Below, one piece after another: positions 30,481 to 42,760 of a stretch of DNA of 64,000 nucleotides. The notes beneath the pieces were generated by a model, which had not been told where the DNA came from, did not search any database, and worked only from the letters and a program-made list of their open reading frames with translations. A program made the position numbers and the translations under genes. Position 1 is the stretch's first letter; each line of letters opens with the position of its first letter. This DNA is from Bombyx mori (lineage: Eukaryota; Arthropoda; Insecta; Lepidoptera; Bombycidae): contig NC_085119.1 of assembly GCF_030269925.1 (NCBI RefSeq), positions 10,825,001 through 10,889,000 on the forward strand. The letters run 5' to 3'.

Positions 30481-30927
30481 AAAAAACCTACAACAAACCA
30501 TGCCTAAGTATTCACAGTATTAAACATTTTCTTTTTTTGTATTTATTGATTAAAACGTACAATTTTTTTACATGTCCGTGCAGAACTATTTATGGTTCTG
30601 TCGTCCACGCGAGCCGACGCATGCATCTATAAACATCTCAAAAGGACATGCGCAGAGCCGCAGTCTAGGGCCATCTTTAAGAGTTTATGTGGCACATTAT
30701 TTTAGTTTAACTAGTCTAGAAGAATGCTTTTAGAAATAATAGTACTACAGTAGAATTTCTCACAAAAACGAAGGCACGTGACTGGATGATGCGATTGTAA
30801 TGGGAACAATAAAAACAATAGAAATATATTACAAAATTTCAGTAAAGAAAACCAATTCACTAAAACAAAATAAACGGTAATATCATTAACGTAATCAGTC
30901 AATGAAATATGCACTGTTAAAGATAAC

Positions 30928-31039
30928 TTTTTTTTTATTGCCCTTGTAGGCAGTCGAGCATACAGCCCACCTGATGGTGAGTGGTTACCGTCGCCCATGG
31001 ACCTTAGCAATGCCAGGGGCAGAGCCAAGCCGCTGCCTA
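30928..31039 (-). repeat. Bm1-related SINE tail copy
   Basis: T tract, then attgcccttgtaggcagtcg through agccaagccgctgccta. Minus-strand copy of the same repeat as at 27113. Confidence 0.75.
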
Positions 31040-32827
31040 GAAAACTCAAAAACTACTGGTCAAATCTTGAGGTCAAATGAGCACCATATGAGAGGCAACA
31101 ATTTGAAAACAAAAAAATATGTACCAAATTCGACTTACCAAAAAAAAAAACGTCTAAATTAACACAGAAAAAAAAACAGACGCATTAATAAACTCCTCTT
31201 TTTTAAATTCGGTTAAGAAGACAGCTATAAGTACCCGTTTTCATATTTTTATTATTTACACATTAGCCAGTGTTTTGTGCTGTACTATGTATGCCAAAAA
31301 CTTATTAAAGACAAAACAAGGTACACGCAGACTCCAAGGAAATATATTTCATGAAGACACCTCCTCCGACCGGAAACCAATTTTACAATCTATAATTATA
31401 GTATTGTCGTCAGCATCACTAACAATGTTACTAACAAAGCGATCATAGTTTCACATGTTTTCTGTATAATCCATTCGTAAAATACCGTTGTCTCCATTAA
31501 AGCAATAGGACATTTGTAACTTAACTTTATTTTTCCTATCTAAACATATTAACTTATTGAAAAGTATCTTAGTAGTATCTCAGTATACACTGAATTCGAT
31601 GAACACGAGATCTCGTCAAACATATCGCAATACATGGCCTGAGCTATTTGTAAGGTAATTAAGGCTATTCAAACATTTTAATCGGTCTTTCAACTTGTAG
31701 TATTTGCGTACGGCATGATCGATACGCAGTTGCTTGAGATGTTTATACGTTCATTGTGCTGTAAGTGCTTTCTTTTAAAATAAAACTGGCCTTCGGTCAA
31801 TACCAGAGGTCTGTCAACTGGATGTCGTTCACTGTACGCGTATTTCACACACACACATACATACATACATACATCCATACATTATATAATAATTTGTGTT
31901 CGAGAAATACAATTGTGTGAAATAAATGTTTTATCAAAAATTAATATTTTAGTTTGGTATAGGCAAAAATTGCAAATTTCGCCACTAGAATGGCAAATCT
32001 TTTTTGGTATATTTTTTTATAGCAATTATACTTACCATAAAAGTAGTTTGTCACTAGAACTCCTACAAAAATAGTGCGAAGTCTCGGTTTTGATGAAAGA
32101 GATGCTGTTCTGTAATAAGAATTCGAAAGCTGGATCGGCTTGAGGCTTTAGCACTGATGCTCTGATTTTTAAACAAAACGATCCATCGTCTATTTCGTGA
32201 TGTCCTTGGACTTTGATAGCCGTGTAACCTCAAATTGTCCATCAGTTCATTTACCTTAAATTTCTTGACTATAACATTTTTGAATTTCGAATGTTTCACC
32301 TTTGGATCAGTCTCGCTATGTCCAGGTGTACATATGACACAAGTGATCATCGTGACACTACATCTTATCTCCTTGCTACTTCACCATGCATATTTATTGT
32401 AAAGTGACGCATATTATTATAATAATTATGATAGATCGCGCCGAACATTTGTATATTTGCACCTTGTGGGGCCGATTGTGGCAGTTTCGATATACACGCA
32501 ATGTGTTCCCGTCAGTTGCGTTATTGAAAATGATGCAAAACGCATACTGGACAATGAGGTGGTGGCAATGTGCACGTTTTTTGCATAATATGGAATTATT
32601 ATCTTCATCTGCCAAACGTACTAAAGGTGTGGTTTTAATATACGCTTTATATACTTAGCTATAATCGATTCCGAAACGACTTAGAAGTGGTTAATATGGC
32701 TGTTTGATTTCATATTTCTTGATCGCGTGCACTAGGCTTAGGGCTTCTAGCGGAACTAGTCATTATGTCTCTTTAGGCAGATCCCACGCTTCTTTTCTGT
32801 GAGCTAAAAAAGCGATTTAACGATTTT
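31040..32827. other. AT-rich DNA, one short uncharacterised open frame
   Basis: A minus-strand open frame of 95 codons (32063-32350) contains HSKFKNVIVKKFKVNELMD, which looks more protein-like than its surroundings, but I recognise no family. A cacacata/cataca microsatellite lies at about 31848-31883. Otherwise nothing is supportable. Confidence 0.35.
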
Positions 32828-33033
32828 AGCCCACTGAGTTTTTAGCTGGATCTTCTCAGTGGGTCGCGATTCCGATCCAGTGGTAGTGTCTGCGAAGAAT
32901 GGCTCTTGCTAGGGCTAGTATTAGCAAAGTCACTCAGGTTGAGCTCGTGATTTTACCTACACCTCCGGACGTAGCTGGAATAGCCTCTTTCTTGGTTTAC
33001 CAGAAAAAATAGGTAGGGATTTAAAAAAAAAAA
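32828..33033 (+). repeat. 5'-truncated LINE family A 3' end
   Basis: Holds the 3' UTR hairpin region (cccactgag ... ctcagtggg), the gcgattccgatccagtggta segment, and the terminus 'aaataggtagggattt' with a poly(A) at 33023-33033. Confidence 0.75.
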
Positions 33034-33932
33034 CAATTTTCCGCAGACAGAGCTGTATCATTTTACGAGTATTTTACGGGAATCCTGCGATTGTACTAAC
33101 TGTCACTGTCCTGCTTATTTTAAGAGAGAAGGAACTAAACGTGCAAACTGTTTTGTATTTTGGACTTTTTTTCTCGGGCAATCAATAAGCCGTAAAACTT
33201 TATGATGTAAAATTTCTGAAAATAATAACAAAAAAAAAAAACAAGCCGTGTATATTTCGAAGTAATTACTTTAACAACGCCATAATTTCAAACACGAAGC
33301 GATTTTGACAAAATGTGCAATCTGCGTTTGCGGTCGCACGAAGCGAGGCATGTGTTGCGCTTGCACAAACTGTCTAAGCTCGTAAAGGGTTGATGGAGCC
33401 TCCGTGAAAATTGCATATCTTCTTCACAAAACAGCAATTGTGCGCTCGAGTGCTGTATTCGTGTGGCTATTGAATGAACACGCTATTATGACAAAGGTTT
33501 CGTTCGCAAATCGTTCGAGGGATGAGTATTCGGTGGAATTATGACGTATTAAATTTCGTAATACAATACAACAGTGTTGCGGCTTCTAAAGCAAATTATG
33601 GTTCTGTATTCAAACATTGAAATCAGCTAATGGACTTTATACAATGAAATTCTCAAATTCAATACTCAGTTTGCACAAACAAAATTTAATAATTAAGTTA
33701 CTTTTTAATGGTAGCGGTTTTGTGCACGCACAGGTAGATAGATATCACCAGCTTATTCTGTGAATTATTTTTTTTCTCATTGAACTGGATCGAAAAATGA
33801 ACTCACCTAGTTTTGAATGATTATAATGAGTATAATTACCGGAGCCAATAGACATAGAGAATGTCGCCGTCTACCTTGAAACATAAGATCAAAGTTGCAA
33901 TTATATTATATGACGGTTGTCCTACTATTATT
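33034..33932. other. DNA without recognisable gene
   Basis: 33290-33500 is less AT-rich than its surroundings but has no open frame or motif I can name. Confidence 0.4.
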
Positions 33933-34039
33933 CCTTTTTTAAATTCATTTGATAGACAAACGAGCATACGGTCTACCTGATGTTAAATAGTCACTGCTGC
34001 TCATGGACATCACCAAAGCCAGATGAAGCTATTGCCTAC
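33933..34039 (-). repeat. degenerate Bm1-related SINE tail
   Basis: acgagcatacggtctacctg then 'ctgctcatggacatcaccaa' matches the ggtaggcagcggc repeat in minus orientation, with many changes. Confidence 0.55.
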
Positions 34040-34814
34040 TAATGCGACACGCAATACTTCAAACCGATACGCATATTTGCAACAGAAAAACGAAAAACAT
34101 TACAATTTTACAATCATTGTATCGCTAGCTTTTTGGTTCTGGTATCAAGAATTACTTAGCTCAAAACTGATAAATATAATAAAAGCTTATTTAAAAATCT
34201 CTTATTCGTGCCAACCGGCGCTTAAGTTAGCAGTTGCAATGAATTCGGTCAGAAGTCATAAAAGCTCGGAAAGCATTTGACGAAAATTAGTCTGCTAATT
34301 TTTTTGTTTCATACACTCCAAAAACGTATTATTAAACAATTTGTCAATAATACATTTATATTCTCCAGTGAGGCTTTATTTATGATAATTTTTAAGCCGT
34401 ATGTTTGTATATACATTAAAAAAAATCTAAATCAATCGAGACCTCGCTCGGTTGATAATTTTTTATAACATTCATAAAAACATATAAATCGTCAAAAAGT
34501 CAGTACATTTTAAATTTATTATTGTATGTGGTTTAAGATTTTAGTAACTATTTAATCGGGTTACAAAGTTTGTAGCTTCGTTGAAGTCTTTTATAAAGAA
34601 AACTAAATTCAAGTAAATTTGTCATGGAGTGGCGGTCGTATATATATTTAGAGTATCTATGGTATATATTTTTTATGTCTTATATATTGTATATGAATGT
34701 ACCTCAATGAGAGTACTTATGCCGCATTTGACATTCAGAGTTTACCAAGCCTGCAGGCTGGAGGCCTATCCACCATAGTCTTACACGTTCCATTTCACGT
34801 CAAATATCCCATTA
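34040..34814. other. AT-rich DNA without recognisable gene
   Basis: No supportable feature. Confidence 0.45.
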
Positions 34815-35059
34815 TCTCTATATATAAAAATGAATTGCTGTTCATTAGTCTCGCTAAAACTCGAGAACGGCTGGACCGATTTGGCTAATTTTGGTCTTGA
34901 ATTATTCGTGGAAGTCCAGGGAAGGTTTAAAAGGTGAGAAAATATAAAAAAGCTCGGAATTATATAAAAACAAACAATTTTCTTTTTCCTTTGATGTGTC
35001 CCCTTAATGTGTCTTTTATTTATCGATTGAGGCACTACGAAGTCTGCTGGGTCAGCTAG
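34815..35059 (+). mobile_element. lepidopteran non-autonomous Helitron
   Basis: Starts TCTCTATATATAAAAATGAA (TC at 34815 or 34817), contains 'cgagaacggctggaccgatt', and ends GGTCAGCTAG before T. I recognise this as a common lepidopteran Helitron type, different in sequence from the copies at 2553 and 27856. Confidence 0.75.
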
Positions 35060-35215
35060 TCAATAATAAAAAACCTTGGTTGTTGATAATAAAATTGTTT
35101 CCAAGTTTATCCAATATTCTTATCTTCACAACACTCAGGTAAAATATACAGATAAGCTGCACTTAAATTAGCATACGAATTATTAAAAGCTTTATGTAAT
35201 TACTTTGATATACAT

Positions 35216-35532
35216 ATGCATACAAATACAACATTCTACTGCGAGACAAAGGGACGCAATCCTTTCCACCGCCTCGTGGGAAATACAACAGATGCGCTCG
35301 GAGCTACGAGACTTTTTTCTAGGCTCTATTTGTATGGTAACCACACGACATTCATTTGCAACAAACAACAAATATCGCTAGTTAATGCCGATGGGGGCTT
35401 TTTCGATCTCATCGGAACACTGACTGCCTTTCCTTACAAACTGGAATGAATCGCTTTTCCGTAATGAGCTAGACAATAATATCAACGTTTTCGAGTTCAA
35501 ACACCAGATTTACAAACTTAAGCAACTGTAGA
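35216..35532 (+). pseudogene. possible LINE ORF C-terminus, decayed
   Basis: A 77-codon frame is followed in another frame by WNESLFRNELDNNINVFEFK and a stop shortly after. The pattern 'W-N-x-L ... F-x-x-x-hydrophobic' is common at the ends of CR1/L2-type LINE proteins. Weak evidence; could be chance. Confidence 0.25.
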
Positions 35533-35555
35533 TGCTGAAAAAGTACATGAACATT

Positions 35556-35800
35556 ACTGGTGGTAGGACCTCTTGTGAGTCCGCGCGGGTGGGTACCACC
35601 ACCCTGCCTATTTCTGCCGTGAAGCAGTAATGCGTTTCGGTTTGAAGGGTGGGGCAGCCGTTGTAACTATACTTGAGACCTTAGAACTTGTATCTCAAGG
35701 TGAGTGGCGCGTTTACGTTGTGGATGTCTATGGGCTCCAGTAACCACTTAGCACCAGGTGGGCTGTGAGCTCGTCCACCCATCTAAGCAATAAAAAAAAA
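35556..35800 (+). repeat. Bm1 SINE, 5'-truncated
   Basis: Runs from 'ctggtggtaggacctcttgt' through aagcagtaatgcgtttcggt to 'acccatctaagcaataaaaa' with poly(A). The tRNA-like head is missing. Confidence 0.88.
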
Positions 35801-36245
35801 GCATGAAAGAGTAGTGTGTATCCAAAAATGATGTGCCAAAGTGGATATAACATTCACTTTGCAGTATCTATGGAATTCGGTATCCATTAAACATTATATC
35901 ATTGTGAAAGAACTCATCTGTATACAACATATTATTTAGATTTTTATTTAAAATTTGAACACTCACTTAACTAAAAAGTACGTTTTATCCGGAACAATCA
36001 AAAACACATGGTATCTTTAGCCCATCGACCGTGCTCTCTGATCTAGCACAGGAAACGACGTTCACTTTATTTGTAACTTTTACGAAGATTTCATTTATTA
36101 AATTAACCTTTTTTGTGTAAGGGTTGAATTGCATCCGGCGAATGTGATATCTGTGAGACCTGGTGAATTTTGGCGATTTGCAAAATTTTTAAACTACATT
36201 ATTTCTGCAGGCTTTGTATATGTTGTTTCTTGCGTTATGTTCTGT

Positions 36246-36416
36246 ATCCACTGAGTTTCTCGGCGGATCTTTTTATATTCGGTATCTGCGGTATCTGCGA
36301 AACACCGCTCTTACTAGGGGGCCAGTGTACATTCTCTCAGGTTAGGCTCCGTGATCTCACCTACCTTCCGCCCAAAGCTAGGATATCCTCTTAGGCTACC
36401 GGCGAATAAGTAAGGG
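36246..36416 (+). repeat. 5'-truncated LINE family A 3' end
   Basis: 'atccactgagtttctcggcg', 'aacaccgctcttactagggg' and 'gctaccggcgaataagtaag' follow the family A 3' UTR in order. It is followed by T's in place of a poly(A), so the tail has been altered. Confidence 0.65.
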
Positions 36417-36492
36417 ATTTTTTTTGTGTAACAACGCCTAATTAGATCACTGCAGTTTACTGTAGCACGCAATAATTGGGATTTACATACTC

Positions 36493-36867
36493 GCCGGGAA
36501 TTACATACCCGATCCTGTAGACCGAATGGTAAACAGTCGATGCCACCCTAAACACGTCAGTACGGATCCGCCCGATCCATTAAAGGTGCTTTTAGGTACC
36601 ACAAGCACCGGTCACCGTCCTCGTCGAACCCATCGCTTGCGATGAAGGGCTCGACAACTAAATTAACCTATAGACACAGCTCACTGAGTTTCTCGCCGGA
36701 TTTTTTGAGTGGGTCGCGTTTCCGATCCGGTGGTAGATTCTGCTAAGCACTGCTCTTGCTAGGGCCAGTGTTAGCAACACTCCCGGTTTGGGCCCCGTGA
36801 GCTCACCTACTAGCTCGGTGAATCTAGAATAACGCCTCGAGGTTACTAGATAGGAAGGGAAAAAAAA
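36493..36867 (+). repeat. 5'-truncated LINE family A copy (ORF2 end and 3' UTR)
   Basis: Begins inside ORF2 at the codons for NYIPDPVDRMVN, includes the mutated C-terminus, the stop region, the 3' UTR and a poly(A) at 36860-36867. It lies 76 bp downstream of another family A tail in the same orientation. Confidence 0.8.
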
Positions 36868-36910
36868 TGAAAGTCATTACTGCAAAGGTTACGCGTAACT
36901 ATTATATAAT

Positions 36911-37124
36911 AAGATTCTTCTTCTCAGTCGTGTCACTCTTGACAGAGTGGTCGTGATCGTCATGTAGTGTTGGAAGGGGCAGACTTGATGCGTCTCACGA
37001 TGTCGCGCCATCTCTCCCTGCTCGAGGCCATTCTACTGCACTCATTTAGGGGACCTCCCACTGCAGTTTTAATTTGGTCGGTCCACCGCATTGGTGGCCT
37101 CCCGCGCGGTCTTGTACCATCAAC
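36911..37124 (-). pseudogene. LINE ORF2 C-terminal fragment (RTE-like)
   Basis: On the minus strand the frame reads RPRGRPPMRWTDQIKTAV, then RERWRDIVRRIKSAPSNTT and a stop at 36960-36962. It is followed by 'gatcacgaccactctgtcaa' and an agaagaag tail. 'GRPxxRWxDxI...R..WR..V' is typical of the C-terminus of RTE-like LINE proteins. Only the last ~50 codons are present. The tail matches 26395-26515. A (tgta)n microsatellite follows at its 5' side. Confidence 0.5.
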
Positions 37125-37526
37125 GTGTATGTATGTATGTATGTATCAATAATAAGATTAACTTAACATTATTATTGAAAAACAAAAATGTTATACGTAA
37201 AATAGCAGTCTAAGCATTTTAAAGCAATGATGTCTTTAGGTGCTCTTATTAATCGGATGTTTTTAAATTTGCATATTTCATTGGAGTGGTATAATTAAAA
37301 TAACTTGCAAGAATTTTGCTCATACGTTTAAGATTTTAAAATTTTTGGAAAAAAAAAAGACATTTTAAAGTGTTTCCTTTAAATAAATGACGTTATCCAA
37401 AAAATTGTGTTGAAGAAAGTAACGTCGGCGTCTTTTATCTTGCATTCTTTGTGAAGCAATAAAAATATTTACCTGTTAGAGCCGAGCACAAAATGGAACC
37501 GTAATATTTATCTAAATAAATAATAC
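37125..37526. other. AT-rich DNA without recognisable gene
   Basis: A short tgta microsatellite at about 37123-37145, then AT-rich sequence with no feature. Confidence 0.45.
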
Positions 37527-37537
37527 TCTCTTTGAAC
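37527..37537. repeat. target-site duplication, 3' side of truncated LINE A
   Basis: tctctttgaac is repeated at 38377-38387 and directly precedes the T tract. Confidence 0.8.
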
Positions 37538-38376
37538 TTTTTTTTTTTTTTTTTTTTCTTTTTTCCTACCTATGCTGATAGCCTTGAGAGGCTATTTCAG
37601 CTTCACCCTAACGTTTGTAGGTGAGCTCGCGGGGCTCAACCGGAGAGTTGCTAACACTGACCCTAGCAAGAGCAGTGCTTCGCAGAATCTACCACCGGAT
37701 CGGAAACGCGACCCACTGAGAAGATCCGGCGAGAAACTCAGTGGGCTGTGTCTATGGGTTAGTTCACTCGTCGAGCCCTTCGTCGCAAGCGACGGGTTCG
37801 ACGAGGACGGTGACCGGTGCTTGTGGTGCCTAAGAGCACCGTTAATGGATCAGGAGGATCCGTAATGACGTGCTTTGGGCGACGTCGACGGTTTACCATT
37901 CGGTCTACTGGGTCGGGTATGTAATTTCCAGCGGCTACGATGAGAGGGTTCTCATGTCGTGCCGCCTTCTCAAAATGGCGCAGCGATGCCGACTGTAGAT
38001 ACTTACTGACAGAGTCAAGCTCCAGGTCATCGTGGAGATCCACGTTCCTCAGGAACCATGGTGCTCCGACGGCTATCCTGCAGAATCGGGATTGAATAAC
38101 CTGAAGGGGCTTCAAGTTGGTGCGGGCTGCGTGAGCGAACACTACGCTTGCATACGTCATAACGGGGCGTATGCAAGTTTTGTAGAGAGTTACCTTATTA
38201 CGGAGGGACAGTTTGCTTCGCTTGCAAAGCATAGGGTAGAGACGTCCTAATATGAAGGCGGCACGGTCGCGTACCGTTTTAATATGGGGACGGAATGTCA
38301 TCCCTCTGTCGAGGGTGACGCCTAGGTATTTGACCTGCGAGGCCCACGGTATGGGCTGGCCAAAGAGAGTGACGGG
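37538..38376 (-). mobile_element. 5'-truncated LINE family A copy
   Basis: T tract 37538-37564, family A 3' UTR with hairpin, and the last 180 codons of ORF2 (37759-38301 in frame, open). The 5' truncation falls in the IPWAPKVKYLG region (here changed to ...GQPIPWAS). The copy is flanked by an 11-bp TSD. It is very close to A1 in sequence, so it is a fairly young abortive insertion. The open stretch lacks the catalytic core and cannot be functional. Confidence 0.88.
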
Positions 38377-38387
38377 TCTCTTTGAAC
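38377..38387. repeat. target-site duplication, 5' side of truncated LINE A
   Basis: Exact copy of tctctttgaac at 37527-37537. Confidence 0.8.
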
Positions 38388-39198
38388 AGTTATGGTGAAT
38401 AATTGTATATGCTCACAGGTTTTTCTTGTCGGCTTAGTTTGTTAAAACAACACAGGAATAATAGGTGTTTTGACCACTTTAAATCTTCAATTTAAGCATA
38501 ATGAAAACGTGTTATTTTATACGTTTTGAATAGCTTATTTAAAAACTTGCATTGTCATAATTTAAATCGCGTTTCAGACATCACTTATCTAAGTCCTCAA
38601 TGATTATTCCTCAAATTTTAAATCCTAAAGAATGCTCCGTTTTAAACTTTGTCTGTATATACCATGCATTATCATTTAATAAGTATAAAAGAAGAAAGTA
38701 ATTTATTTATGATTTTAAACGATTTTAACATTTCTATTTGCAGCTACATACATCTCATTAAATACCAATTATCGTTTTATATATCATTGAAGTTTCAAAA
38801 CATTTATTATTCAGGGTGTTTTTTTAATAAGTTTTTTGATTAAATTTTATTTTTAAGCTGATCTGATTATTTTGTTCAGGCTGAAACAATGTTGTTGTAA
38901 AACTGAACAAAACTTCAAAATATATTCATTTATTTCAGTCTACTAGCTGGAGATACTTAGTACACGGTCAAGAGTAAATCTATTTCTTAAAATATAATGC
39001 GATCTAGTGATAGCCTCTACAAATATTGCAATAAAGTATTATACGTTCAACATCAACACTCGTAATAATTTATTTCACTAAATTACTCTATTTTAAGCAA
39101 TATGGAAAGATTTGAAAGTTGAGATAGCTATTTAATAATAGAATCGTTTTTGTATAATTAATTCACTAAAAATATAATAACTGTTCTAAAAGTATATC
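38388..39198. other. AT-rich DNA without recognisable gene
   Basis: No supportable feature. Confidence 0.45.
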
Positions 39199-39648
39199 TT
39201 TTATTTATTTATTTTTTATTGCCTAGATGTGTGGACGAGCTCACAGCTCACCTGGTGTTAAGTGGTTACTGGAACCCATACACATCTACGACGTAAATGC
39301 GCCACACACCTTGAAATATATGTTCTAAGGTCTCAGTATAGTTACAACGGCTGCCCCACCCTTCAAACCGAAACGCATTACTGCTTCACGGCAGAAATAG
39401 GCGTGGGCTGTGGTACCTACCCCTGCGGACTCACAAGAGGTCCTACCACCAGTAATTACGTAAATTATAATTTTGCGGGTTTGATTTTTATTACACGATG
39501 TTATTCCTTCACCGTGGAAGTCAATCGTGAACAATTGTTAAGTACGTATTTCATTAGAAAAATTGGTACTCGCCTGCGGCATTCGAACACCGGTGCATCG
39601 CTAAATATGAAAGCACCGAACGTCTTATCCTTTAGGCCACGACGATGA
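39199..39648 (-). repeat. Bm1 SINE, near full length
   Basis: About 450 bp. On the minus strand a tRNA-like head (GTCGTGGCCTAAAGGATAAG, A box region 39621-39640; B box GGTGTTCGAAT at 39578-39594) is followed by the Bm1 body and a tail ending at 'ttattgcctagatg' next to a T-rich run. The internal pol III promoter is still recognisable. A possible short duplication, atatct, flanks it. This copy is the main evidence for a Bombyx genome. Confidence 0.88.
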
Positions 39649-40679
39649 TATCTAAGACAGATTGGCTTTTGAGATATGACCTTCTTTGCACTGTATATGA
39701 TCTTCTGTTTAACTTCTTCTTATTCTGGCTGGTCAGAGCATAGTTGAACTACTAATCAGAATGTTCCATAAGTGACCCAAAGATGCAATTTATGATAATT
39801 CTATGCAAGTTATATAAATATTTATTCGTATACAAACACAATTAATGCAACTTTACTTCTAAAATTACTGATGTCCAAGGGCATCAATGACCATTATCGA
39901 TGAGCCGGCATTTTATTTGCTGCGGCGGTTATAAGAAAAACACATTTTTATTAATTCGCCGTGATCCATTTTGAACTAGATAAATAAATTATGTATATAT
40001 ATACACTGTTGATTCGAGAGACATCCGGTGAAATCCCGGACACGACAAAAAAAAATTCTAAGCAAACACATGACAAGAATAGGCAGATGGCGCCTGAGCG
40101 GAAATCGAAAGGATTTTTTTTGTTAGATCATCAACAAAAAATATGAGAATCTGTTTTTTGATGTAAAAAAACAGTGAAAGTTAAATTATTGGTTCGTGAG
40201 AACTTTTGATAGAACATTCGGACGATAATTAGCATCAGGTCTCGTTTTTTATAAACGAATATAATGTATACTATGGATTATTATAATTAAATTAATATAT
40301 TACATACAGTTCCTATTTGCCATATTGATTAAAATTTATAAATCATTGCTTTGTTTACAGTTTGATAATACAAATTTTGTATCAGTATATGAGATCAGTA
40401 GCATCAAAAAAACTCTGCTACATTAAAATTGAATCATAGGATTTCATTTCGAAGAACACTAAAATTTTGTATCTGGGAAACCAAACAATTACTTAGTTGT
40501 TGCCATTTATGGCATGATTAAAAATATACAACTATAATATGCACCTGTTAAGTGATAACTGTAGCGCATAATGCACGTACGTATGTACGTTACGTATTTA
40601 TTAAGAAAAAAATCTCTAGCTTCTGATAAGGAAACACCGGGTGTCGTAGAAATTGAGCCACAGACGCTCAGAGTTTCCA
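39649..40679. other. AT-rich DNA without recognisable gene
   Basis: No supportable feature. A short 'cgtacgtatgtacgttacgt' near-palindrome lies around 40576. Confidence 0.4.
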
Positions 40680-40899
40680 AATACCTAACCCACGCATCAG
40701 CCTGTGGAGTTTCTTGCCGGACCTTCTCAGAAAGCTGCGATTGTAGTAGATTCATTCAGCCCTTGAGTTGTTAGATCTCCTTCGGAGGCGCCCGGGCAGT
40801 TGTTAGCAAATCCTATCCCTCCTTTCTGAGCCTGTACTCTTCCACCGGTGAAACCGAAAAGGCTCCGGGCCACCAGTAATACATCCTTCCTAAAAAAAA
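40680..40899 (+). repeat. 5'-truncated LINE family B 3' end
   Basis: 'cctaacccacgcatcagcct' through 'cctccgaag'-like sequence, gttgttagcaaatcc and 'ccgggccaccagtaat', with poly(A) at 40892-40899. It shows the native order of the family B 3' UTR on an independent copy and confirms where that UTR ends. Confidence 0.75.
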
Positions 40900-42661
40900 T
40901 CTAAATTTTAATTAGAAATTAACAGGCACTTGGAAATATATATACTAAACATTCTCAAAAGGTTTATTGAGTTCTAACATTAAGTACTAAATAGCATAAG
41001 TTACCAATGTATTGATGCATATTGTTCTATGCAACGTTCGATAGTGCACGAGCGTGGGAGACTGCCGCAGGTGTAGAATTATAAAACTGATGCGTTTCCT
41101 ACGAAGCCTGCAGATGCAGTTGCCATAGAGTATAAACTTCAACAGACACGGAACGTTACCTCTACATAAATCGTCAAATCGTCCAAGCCATAAGTACACG
41201 CTTTTTAAGAAACTTACGACTAAACATTTCAGACAAATATTCACCACTTCAAAATCAAATTATGTATAGTCAATAAAAGCTATTTGCAATATAGTTGTTA
41301 TGGAACAAAACTCATTATCGTTATTGCAGATCTTCGTTTATATTAGATTCGTATCTAAAAGTTTTATAGATCTCAGAACAATGCGCCTCAGTAATTTTTT
41401 TTGCGAGATGTACGTTAGATGTAAGTACATGACTGTATTTCATTACTCAGATATTGTTTAATGTAAAAGGAAGATTCTGGTTTTTTCCATTGCAATCCCT
41501 ATAAAAGATAATTTTTAGTTGTTTTCTACGTAGTATATAATAAATGCAAAGGATATTGTTTTGTCTTATTCTTGATTGTGTATTTACTCATAGTGTCATG
41601 CTTGATCACAACAAAAAAATAAACCATACTCGTAAAGTAATTTTGCAATAAAATCATAAAACATCGGGTAATTTACTTCAATAAAACACAGTCTTCTATT
41701 AAGTGGAAGTTATGTTTATTGATAAAACACAAAAATAAAATGTAGTCGCGTTACCCTTTCCCACCTGTACGACGGGTCGTTTTCAATAACCTACTTTTTG
41801 TCGATATAAAAGATTTGATAACACAAGGTGCAAAACTTCGAGAAATCGAACACCCTATTAACATTGGCCCGAAGCAATACTTTCGATCCCAAATAAAATA
41901 AAGAGACTATTGATAATCAGTACAAAATTACAGACTTAGGAACTCATACCTGACCTACATCAGCTGCCGTGAGCTGATCCATATGTTACAAAAATATAGG
42001 TCAATTACAACAAACTTATTCAGACAAAAACGAACCTAGGAAGATTTAATTAAAGTTGATTTTTGACTGTTCTTTATTAACTGTATTTGGTAATGAATCT
42101 TCTAAAACAAGACATCGAATTTGTATTATTAGATGATAAAAGATTGATGACAGGTGCAACCCGTACCCGGTCATTTGTTAAAATGAAATGAATTTGAACA
42201 TTGAGTTATTATTTGGGCATTAAATGAAAGTGATTTTTTGCTCATTACTATTTTAGAGGATGCCTTTTTATTTCTATCTTAACGTTAAAAAAATCTATCA
42301 CATCAACTATTAAAAATAAAATAAAATTACAATCTAGTTCTTCAAACGAATTTTTAATTTAACATAATTATTTCTATAACATAATTATATCGATTTGTAT
42401 TTTTTTAAATAAAAGTAATGAAAATATTATAGTCTATTTGTTTTTCCCATTTTTACACATTTTTTTTTAGTAATCCCTTTTTTACCTGTTAATTTCCATT
42501 TATACTAAGTAGCCTTCAGGAAAACTGATTCAATGATATGTCAAAAACTGCGAGTCTGAGTAGACCTGCTTAGAACAAATCTGTCTCGTATTAATTAGAA
42601 GATACTATTTTTTTTTCAAATGTATTTGCTGTATTATATTTTGTAACATCTGAAATTTCCA
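40900..42661. other. AT-rich DNA without recognisable gene
   Basis: An 86-codon frame on the minus strand (40987-41247) has no recognisable domain. Nothing else is supportable. Confidence 0.4.
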
Positions 42662-42760
42662 TGGCTTTTTTATTGGTCTACACCTGACGTTCACTGGTTA
42701 TCGGAACTCATACACATCACAATGTCAATACGGGAACCATCCACGCCACCAACCTAGATA
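42662..42760 (-). repeat. degenerate Bm1 tail
   Basis: ttattggtctacacctgacg, 'ctggttatcggaactcatac' and 'atccacgccacc' follow the Bm1 3' region in order with deletions. Confidence 0.4.
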
